DNA from: Nucisporomicrobium flavum
GTDB lineage: Bacteria > Actinomycetota > Actinomycetes > Mycobacteriales > Micromonosporaceae
Assembly: GCF_016464385.1 (NCBI RefSeq)
Contig: NZ_JADMLH010000010.1
Coordinates: 7,593-71,592, forward strand
Reading direction: 5' to 3'
DNA: 64,000 nucleotides
Part shown: piece after piece, positions 58,383-64,000 of the stretch
Layout of the letters: every line of letters starts with the position of its first letter
How positions within the stretch are numbered: the stretch's first letter is position 1
Translations under genes and position numbers: made by a program
The notes under the pieces: model-generated
Told to the model about the DNA's origin: nothing
Database searches by the model: none
What the model saw: only the letters and a program-made list of their open reading frames with translations

Positions 58383-59999
58383 TCAGACGGTGAATCCGGC
58401 GACCAGCTTCTCGAGTTCGTTGCTCGTACGGGCGAGCTCGCCGGCCGAGGCCTGCGCCTCCCGTACGACCGTGGTGGTCTCGCCGACCGCGGTGGAGACC
58501 CCGGCGATGTTGGCCGCGATGTCCCGGCTGCTCTGTGCCGCCTCGGCCACGTTGCGGCCCATCTCGCCGGTGGTGGCGGTCTGCTCCTCGACCGCCGCGG
58601 CGATCAGCGTCTGGATGTCGCTGATCCGGCTGACCACGCTGCCGATCTCGGCGATCGCGCCGACCGCGTCACCGGTGTCCGACTGGATGGTCTGCACCAG
58701 GCGGCCGATCGTCTCGGTCGCCTTCGCCGTCTCCTGGGCCAGGTCCTTGACCTCGCCCGCCACGACCGCGAAGCCCTTGCCCATCTCGCCGGCCCGCGCC
58801 GCCTCGATGGTGGCGTTCAGCGCGAGGAGGTTGGTCTGCTCGGCGATCGACGTGATGAGGCCGACCACGGCGCTGATCTCGGCGGAGGACTCGCCCAGCT
58901 TGCCGACGCTGACGGTCGTCCGGTCGACGACGGTGACCGCCTCGGCGGCGACCCGGGCCGCCTCTCCGGCGCTGCGGCTGATCTCGTCGATGGCCGAGCC
59001 CATCTCCCGGCTGCCCGCCTCCAGCGTGCGGACGTTGCCGGAGACGTCGCCGGCGGCCTGGGCGACCGCGACCGCCTGCGAGTCCACGTCCTCGCTCGAC
59101 TCCGCGACGCGGGCGGAGATCCGTGAGAGGTCTCCGGAGGCGGTGGCGATCGTGCCGGCGTGGCCCGCGATCGCCGCCACCGTCTCCCGCAGCGACTCCG
59201 CGGTGGTGTTCAGCGCGTCGCCGAGCCGGCCCAGCTCGTCGCCGCGGTGCAGTTCGGTACGCGCGGTGAGGTCCCGCCGCGCCAGGCGGCCCAGCGCGGC
59301 GACCACGACGTTCAGCGGGCGCACGACCGACCTGGTCGCCCAGAGCGCCAGCACGATCGCCAGGATCAGGGCGAGCATCAGCGTGCCGCCGAGCACCTGC
59401 TCGCTGGTCCGGCGGACGTCAGCCGCCGCTTCGGCCTGCTTCGTGGCGCGCGCCTGCACCGACTTGTAGAGCTCGCTGGTGACGTCGAGCACGGCGGCCC
59501 ACGAGTCGGACGCCGGGCCGTCGTTGATGCTGTCCATGACCCGGCGCAGCGTGGCCCGGCTGTCGTCCGCCCGCAGCCAGCTCAGCATCTTGTCGTCCCA
59601 GGCGAAGAAGTCGTCCCAGGCGGGCTTGAGCTTGGCGAACGTCGTCCGCTCGGCGGGGGTCAGGTGGCTGGTGTCGATCTTGGCGAGCAGCTCGTACACC
59701 GACTTCTTGGAGTCGAGCAGCCCCTCGCGGTTGAACTCGTCGGGCCCGTCGAGGTACGCGAAGCCGTACGCGGCGACGTCGTTGACCCACAGCGACTGCC
59801 ACCCGGAGACGTCGGCCGCGTAGTACTCGACGTCCTGGATCTGCCCGCGCAGCTTCTCGAGGACCGCCACGCGGCCCTGCGACGCGCTCTGCTGCCGCAT
59901 GCCCCACCAGCCGGCGGCGGCCGCGACCACGATGAGGATGACCAGGACAAGGAAGGACGCGCCGAGCCGCTTGCCGACGCTGAGATTCGAGAAACGCAC
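58383..59999 (-). CDS. Methyl-accepting chemotaxis protein A
   Basis: A 538-aa receptor. Transmembrane helix 1 is at about 12-32 (LGASFLVLVILIVVAAAAGW), then a four-helix-bundle sensor of about 155 residues. Helix 2 (LGGTLMLALILAIVLALWAT) leads into HAMP (VRPLNVVVAALGRLARRDLT) and a methyl-accepting domain with the tip EQTNLLALNATIEAARAGEM. It signals to CheA/CheW, which are not in the window. GTG 59999 follows a GAGGAG ribosome site. It is a paralogue of the next upstream gene, from which 56 bp separate it. Confidence 0.93.
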   Translation of the reverse strand: MRFSNLSVGKRLGASFLVLVILIVVAAAAGWWGMRQQSASQGRVAVLEKLRGQIQDVEYYAADVSGWQSLWVNDVAAYGFAYLDGPDEFNREGLLDSKKSVYELLAKIDTSHLTPAERTTFAKLKPAWDDFFAWDDKMLSWLRADDSRATLRRVMDSINDGPASDSWAAVLDVTSELYKSVQARATKQAEAAADVRRTSEQVLGGTLMLALILAIVLALWATRSVVRPLNVVVAALGRLARRDLTARTELHRGDELGRLGDALNTTAESLRETVAAIAGHAGTIATASGDLSRISARVAESSEDVDSQAVAVAQAAGDVSGNVRTLEAGSREMGSAIDEISRSAGEAARVAAEAVTVVDRTTVSVGKLGESSAEISAVVGLITSIAEQTNLLALNATIEAARAGEMGKGFAVVAGEVKDLAQETAKATETIGRLVQTIQSDTGDAVGAIAEIGSVVSRISDIQTLIAAAVEEQTATTGEMGRNVAEAAQSSRDIAANIAGVSTAVGETTTVVREAQASAGELARTSNELEKLVAGFTV

Positions 60000-60055
60000 G
60001 GGAATCTCCTCGGCCGGATCGCCGTCCCGGCTGAGCGAGTGTTAGCTGGATCGCG

Positions 60056-61669
60056 TCAGACGGCGAAGCCGGCCACCAGCTGGTGCAGCTCGCTGCTCGT
60101 CCGGGCGAGATCCTCGGCCGACTCGCGGGCCTGCCGGACGATCGCCGTGGTCTCGCCGACCGCGGTGGAGACGCCGCCGATGTTCGCGGCGATGTCCCGG
60201 CTGCTGCCGGCCGCCTCGGTGACGTTGCGGGCCATCTCGCCGGTGGTCGCGGTCTGCTCCTCGACCGCCGCGGCGATCATCGTCTGGTAGTCGCTGATGC
60301 GGCTCACCACCTGCCCGATCCGGGCGATGGCGGTCACCGCGTCGCCCGTGTCGGCCTGGATGGCCTGCACGAGCCGGGCGATCTCGTCGGTCGCCTTGGC
60401 GGTCTCCTGGGCCAGGTCCTTCACCTCGCCGGCGACGACCGCGAACCCCTTGCCCATCTCACCGGCCCGGGCCGCCTCGATGGTGGCGTTGAGCGCGAGC
60501 AGGTTGGTCTGCTCCGCGATCGCGGTGATCATCCGGACCACCGCGCCGATCTCGGCGGACGAGTCGCCCAGCTTGCCCACGCTGACGCTGGTCTGCTCCA
60601 CCACGTCGACCGCTTCGACGGCGACCCGTGCGGCCTCCCCGGCGCTGCGGCTGATCTCGTCGATCGCCTGACCCATCTCGTGGCTGCCCGCCTCGAGGGT
60701 GCGTACGTTGCCGGAGACGTCCTCGGCCGCCCGGGCGACCGCGGTCGCCTGCGTCTCGATGTGCCCGCTGGCGTCGGCGACCCGGGCGGACACGTGGGAG
60801 AGGTCCTCGGAGGCCGCGGAGATCGTGCCCGCGTGCGTCGCGATCACCGCGACGGTCTCCCGCAGCGATTCGGCGGTGGCGTTCAGCGCGTCGCCGAGGC
60901 GCCCCAGCTCGTCGCGGCGGGACAGGTCGGCGCGGGCGGTGAGGTCGCGCCGGGCCAGGCGGCCCAGCGCGGCGACCACCACGGCCAGCGGCCGGACCAC
61001 GGACCGGGTGACCCAGGTGCCCATGACGAAGGCCAGCACCAGCGCGAGCAGCAGGGCGGCGGCCAGCACCTGCAGGCTGGTGTCGCGCACCCGGGCCGCA
61101 TCCGCCCGGACCTGGGCGGCCCGGGCGTTCACGGACTTGTCCAGCGCCTCGGTGATGTCGAGGACCTTGCCGTACGAGTCGGCGGCCTCCCCGCCGTTGA
61201 TGCTGGTCATGGCCTTGGCACGGCCGGCGGTGTCGTCGGTCGCCAGCCACTGCATGATGGTCGCGTCCCACCGGAAGAAGTCGTCCCAGGCGGGCTTGAG
61301 CTGCTCGAACGTGGACCGCTCGGCGTCGGTCATGTCGGCGGTGTGCGCGGCGGCCATGCTGTCGTAGATCGCCTGCTTGCTCTTCAGCTCACCCTGGCGG
61401 TTGTAGCCGTCGGGGCCGGTCGCGTACGCGTACCCGAACGCTCCCGCGTCGGCGACCACGAGCCCCTGCCACCCGGTGACGTCGGCGGCGTAGTACTTGA
61501 CGAGCTGGATGTCGTCGCGCACCTGTTCGAGCACGGCCAGGCGGCGCTGCGTGTCGCTCTGCTGTCGCAGGCCCCACCAGCCGGCGCCCGCGGCGACCAC
61601 GATGAGGACGGTGAGCAGGAAATAGGACAAGCCGAGCCGTTTGCCGACGCTGAGAGAGATTCCACGCAC
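60056..61669 (-). CDS. Methyl-accepting chemotaxis protein B
   Basis: A 537-aa paralogue of receptor A with the same architecture: helix 1, four-helix sensor, helix 2, HAMP (VRPLAVVVAALGRLARRDLT) and signalling hairpin. The signalling halves are nearly identical, while the sensor bundles differ more (DTQRRLAVLEQVRDDIQLVK against SASQGRVAVLEKLRGQIQDV). That is what ligand diversification after tandem duplication would give. GTG 61669 has GAGGA upstream. The SpoU gene lies upstream on the same strand. Confidence 0.93.
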   Translation of the reverse strand: MRGISLSVGKRLGLSYFLLTVLIVVAAGAGWWGLRQQSDTQRRLAVLEQVRDDIQLVKYYAADVTGWQGLVVADAGAFGYAYATGPDGYNRQGELKSKQAIYDSMAAAHTADMTDAERSTFEQLKPAWDDFFRWDATIMQWLATDDTAGRAKAMTSINGGEAADSYGKVLDITEALDKSVNARAAQVRADAARVRDTSLQVLAAALLLALVLAFVMGTWVTRSVVRPLAVVVAALGRLARRDLTARADLSRRDELGRLGDALNATAESLRETVAVIATHAGTISAASEDLSHVSARVADASGHIETQATAVARAAEDVSGNVRTLEAGSHEMGQAIDEISRSAGEAARVAVEAVDVVEQTSVSVGKLGDSSAEIGAVVRMITAIAEQTNLLALNATIEAARAGEMGKGFAVVAGEVKDLAQETAKATDEIARLVQAIQADTGDAVTAIARIGQVVSRISDYQTMIAAAVEEQTATTGEMARNVTEAAGSSRDIAANIGGVSTAVGETTAIVRQARESAEDLARTSSELHQLVAGFAV

Positions 61670-61706
61670 ATCCTCAGCTTCGGCGGCCGGGGCCCGGGTT
61701 TGAGCG

Positions 61707-62519
61707 TTATCGGGCGCCCCGCTGCCGGGCCGCCTCGTACAGCGCCACGGTCGCCGCCGACGCGGCGTTCAGCGAGCTGGCCGCGCCGGTGATCGGGATG
61801 CGCACCATCCGGTCGCAGGCGTCGCGCCAGGCGGCGCTCAGGCCGTGCGTCTCGTTGCCGACCGCCAGCACGGTCGGGCCGGTCAGGTCGTGCTCGGCGA
61901 TGTCGACCGGCCCGCGCTCGTCGGTGCCGACGATCTGCACGGGTACGCCCAGCCCGCGCGCCCAGTCCAGCACCTCGCGGTGGCTCGGCACCCGCACGAC
62001 GGGCAGGGCGAAGAGGGAGCCCGTGCTGGCCCGTACCGCGCGGGGGTCGTACGGGTCGGCGGCGTGCCCGGTGACGATCACCCCGGCCGCCCCGAACGCG
62101 TCCGCCGAGCGCACCAGCGTGCCCACGTTGCCCGGGGTCGTCGGCCGGTCGAAGACCACGACCAGCAGATCCGGGCGTACGGTGATCCGCGCCGGGTCGT
62201 CCGCGGGCAGCCCGACGACGGCCAGCAGCTCGGGCGACTCCTCGTCCTTGCCGCCCAGCTCGCGCATCAGCTCCGCCGACAGCATCGCGCGGGGCGCACC
62301 CGTGCTGTCGATGAGGTCGCGCGCCCACCGGGACAGCGCGGGGCCGTCCGCGGTGAGCAGCGTACGGATCTCCCAGCCGTGCTCGGCCGCCAGCGAGATC
62401 GGGCGTACGCCCTGCACGAGGAACTCCCCGGCGCGGTGCCGTTTCGTCCGGTTGTCGAGCAGCGCCTGCCACTGCTGGAAGGTGGCGTTGCGCGTGGTGA
62501 TTCGCAGGGTCCTGGGCAC
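61707..62519 (-). CDS. SpoU/TrmH-family RNA 2'-O-methyltransferase
   Basis: A 270-aa knotted methyltransferase acting on tRNA or rRNA ribose. The N-terminal substrate-binding part has RHRAGEFLVQGVRPISLAAE. The SPOUT signature motifs are FDRPTTPGNVGTLVRSADAF (motif 1), VLAVGNETHGLS (motif 2) and IPITGAASSLNAASAATVAL (motif 3). The exact RNA target cannot be read from sequence. The GTG at 62519 gives MPRTLRITTRNA. It lies 11 bp downstream of the aldehyde dehydrogenase gene and may be co-transcribed. Confidence 0.92.
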   Translation of the reverse strand: MPRTLRITTRNATFQQWQALLDNRTKRHRAGEFLVQGVRPISLAAEHGWEIRTLLTADGPALSRWARDLIDSTGAPRAMLSAELMRELGGKDEESPELLAVVGLPADDPARITVRPDLLVVVFDRPTTPGNVGTLVRSADAFGAAGVIVTGHAADPYDPRAVRASTGSLFALPVVRVPSHREVLDWARGLGVPVQIVGTDERGPVDIAEHDLTGPTVLAVGNETHGLSAAWRDACDRMVRIPITGAASSLNAASAATVALYEAARQRGAR

Positions 62520-62530
62520 GCCGTCCGACG

Positions 62531-64000
62531 TTACGGCGTGGGCGGGTAGCTCGTGTAATCGGGGAAGATGCCGTACAGCCGCTCCCCCGGGCCGCCCAGC
62601 GTGACCGCCTGCACGAGCAGGTCACCGCCGACGAAGGCACCCTTCCAGGAGGCCCCGCGCCCGCCGAACGTCTCCTCCCGGTCACCCCGGGAGCGCGGCC
62701 TGTTGATGCCTACCTTGTACGCGTGCACGTCCTGCGCGAGTTTGGCGCCGAGTTCCTCGTCGTCGACCGCGAGGCTGGCCACCAGGGCGCCGTTGCTCGC
62801 GTTCATCGCCGACAGCAGCTCCTCCTCGGTGTCCACCACGATGATCGTGTCGACCGGCCCGAACGGCTCGGCGTGCATGAGCCGGGACCGTCCCGGCGGG
62901 GCGAGCAGCGCGGTCGGGGCCACGTACGCCCCGATGTCCTGACCGTCGAGGTAGCGACCCTCGGCCGCGTCGCCCCGATGCAGCGGCACCGCGCCGCCCC
63001 GGACCGCCTCGTCCACCTTGTGCCGCAGCTCGCCGGCCTTGGCGGCGCTGATCAGCGGCCCGAAGTCCAGCTCGGGCAGCGGCTCACCCGGAGCGGTGAC
63101 GGCCAGCGGGTGCCCGAAGCGCACGGACTTCACCACGGGCAGGTAGACGTCGAGGAACGAGCCGACCAGGTCGCGCTGCACGACGAACCTCGGGTACGCG
63201 GTGCAGCGCTGCTTGCCGTACTCGAAGCCTTTGCGCAGGTGACCGGCGAGCAGGTCCCACTGGGAGAAGTCCCAGATCCCCCACGCGTTGACCCCCTCCT
63301 GCTCGATGAAGTGCCGCTTGTCGGAGTCGAGCAGGGCCGCCGCGACCTTCCCGCCGTTCGACCGGCCGCCCACGAATGCGACCGCCCCGATCTCCGGCGC
63401 CCGCACGAGCACCTCGGACAGCTCGTCACCGCTGCCGGACAGCAGCGTGACGGGCAGCCCGGCGCGGGTCATGAGGGCGTGCGCGAGCGTCAGGCAGACC
63501 GCGCCGCCCTGCGACGGTGTCTTCGCCACCACGGCGTTGCCCGCGAGCAGCTGCACCAGCTCGGCGTGGACCAGCACGCTCATCGGGTAGTTCCACGAGG
63601 CGAGGTTGCTGACCGGCCCGGGCAGCGGCTCGCGGCCGGCGGCCTGCCGGTCGATCTGCTGCAGGTACCAGCGGACACCGTCCAGCGCGCGGTCGACGTC
63701 GGCACAGGCGAGCCGCCACGGCTTGCCGATCTCCCACACCAGCGCCAGGGCGAGCAGGTCGCGGTGCGCGGTCAGGGCCTCGACGGCCACCGCCACCCGC
63801 GCCTTGCGTTCGCCGAGCGGCGTCGCGGCCCAGTCGCGATGCTCCCGCGCCGCGGCACGCACGGCCCCGGCCGCGGTTCCCGCGTCCACCCGGGAGACCT
63901 CGGCGATCAGGGACCCGTCGACGGGGGTACGCAGCTCAGCGGGCGTCCCGCCGTCGTGCCAGCTGCCGCCGTACAGGTTGCGCAGCCGGTCACCGGCGAC
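62531..64000 (-). CDS. Aldehyde dehydrogenase family protein (5' end beyond the window)
   Basis: The frame stays open to the last base, so at least 489 residues belong to the gene and its N-terminus lies outside. The internal GTG at 63889 is not the start: upstream codons read LRNLYGGSWHDGG, TPVDGSLIAEV, a normal ALDH N-terminal strand set. The NAD-binding fold shows VVAKTPSQGGAVC and FVGGRSNGGKVAA. The catalytic Cys is in YGKQRCTAYPRFVVQRD. The usual ELGGK Glu loop reads FIEQEGVNAWGI instead, so the general base may differ. PFGPVDTIIVV is the C-terminal landmark. The substrate is unknown. Confidence 0.85.
   Translation of the reverse strand, partial: VAGDRLRNLYGGSWHDGGTPAELRTPVDGSLIAEVSRVDAGTAAGAVRAAAREHRDWAATPLGERKARVAVAVEALTAHRDLLALALVWEIGKPWRLACADVDRALDGVRWYLQQIDRQAAGREPLPGPVSNLASWNYPMSVLVHAELVQLLAGNAVVAKTPSQGGAVCLTLAHALMTRAGLPVTLLSGSGDELSEVLVRAPEIGAVAFVGGRSNGGKVAAALLDSDKRHFIEQEGVNAWGIWDFSQWDLLAGHLRKGFEYGKQRCTAYPRFVVQRDLVGSFLDVYLPVVKSVRFGHPLAVTAPGEPLPELDFGPLISAAKAGELRHKVDEAVRGGAVPLHRGDAAEGRYLDGQDIGAYVAPTALLAPPGRSRLMHAEPFGPVDTIIVVDTEEELLSAMNASNGALVASLAVDDEELGAKLAQDVHAYKVGINRPRSRGDREETFGGRGASWKGAFVGGDLLVQAVTLGGPGERLYGIFPDYTSYPPTP

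Overview
The window reads as chromosomal DNA of a high-G+C actinomycete, most likely a motile member of the Micromonosporaceae (Actinoplanes-like). The reasons are the extreme third-position G/C bias, frequent GTG starts and GTGA/ATGA start-stop overlaps, a PucR-type regulator next to a fabD-fabH-acpP-fabF operon, a DUF3145 gene, a HelD/HelR-like helicase, a MoxR/DUF58/SpoIIM/RDD cluster, and three chemoreceptor-type proteins close together. The family assignment is inference. I saw no rRNA, tRNA, insertion sequence, prophage or CRISPR array.

Layout. 1-7700: a secreted GH18 chitinase with a ricin-type lectin tail, gltX, a secreted membrane-anchored protein, a divergent sigma factor with a membrane partner, a TetR regulator, and the PucR/FasR-like regulator. 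7856-13155: type II fatty-acid synthesis (fabD with an unusual lipoyl-like tail, fabH, acpP, fabF) and, after a hairpin and a 28-bp tandem repeat, an AccD6-like carboxyltransferase. 13482-17775: a lipoprotein GH3 glycosidase, DUF3145, a small conserved protein and a beta-carbonic anhydrase, separated by repeat-filled intergenic DNA. 17970-26800: an alpha/beta hydrolase, HelR-like ATPase, secreted beta-propeller, CDF metal exporter, methyltransferase, a PfkB kinase and surE. The last two are joined by four 86-bp tandem repeats that form a chain of overlapping micro-ORFs. 26831-29601: lipid-related genes (DUF5994, PlsC-type acyltransferase, fatty acid desaturase). 29796-36591: two Hanks-type kinases, a STAS protein, a MerR/GyrI-like regulator and small membrane proteins. 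36641-38422: a Tat-exported 5'-nucleotidase.

38541-49088 is the MoxR/DUF58/DUF4129/DUF4350 operon with SpoIIM and RDD genes. It is interrupted by an unrecognised coupled gene pair, a GntR/DUF1648 pair, and relic pieces of DUF58 and SpoIIM that look like the scar of a tandem duplication. 49092-64000 holds argS, a small tyrosine phosphatase, a chemoreceptor-like protein with a C-terminal PilZ domain, an SRPBCC protein, a methyltransferase, a LAL-type LuxR regulator with an upstream APH-type kinase, two tandem chemoreceptors, a SpoU-type RNA methyltransferase and a partial aldehyde dehydrogenase.

Functionally the window mixes core functions (aminoacyl-tRNA synthetases, fatty-acid synthesis) with envelope, lipid and signalling genes. 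Two features recur: start-stop overlaps that couple translation, and tandem repeats of unrelated unit length (18, 22, 28, 30, 35 and 86 bp) in intergenic or linker DNA. The 86-bp micro-ORF chain before surE and the unrecognised pair at 43663-45623 are the best candidates for undescribed biology.
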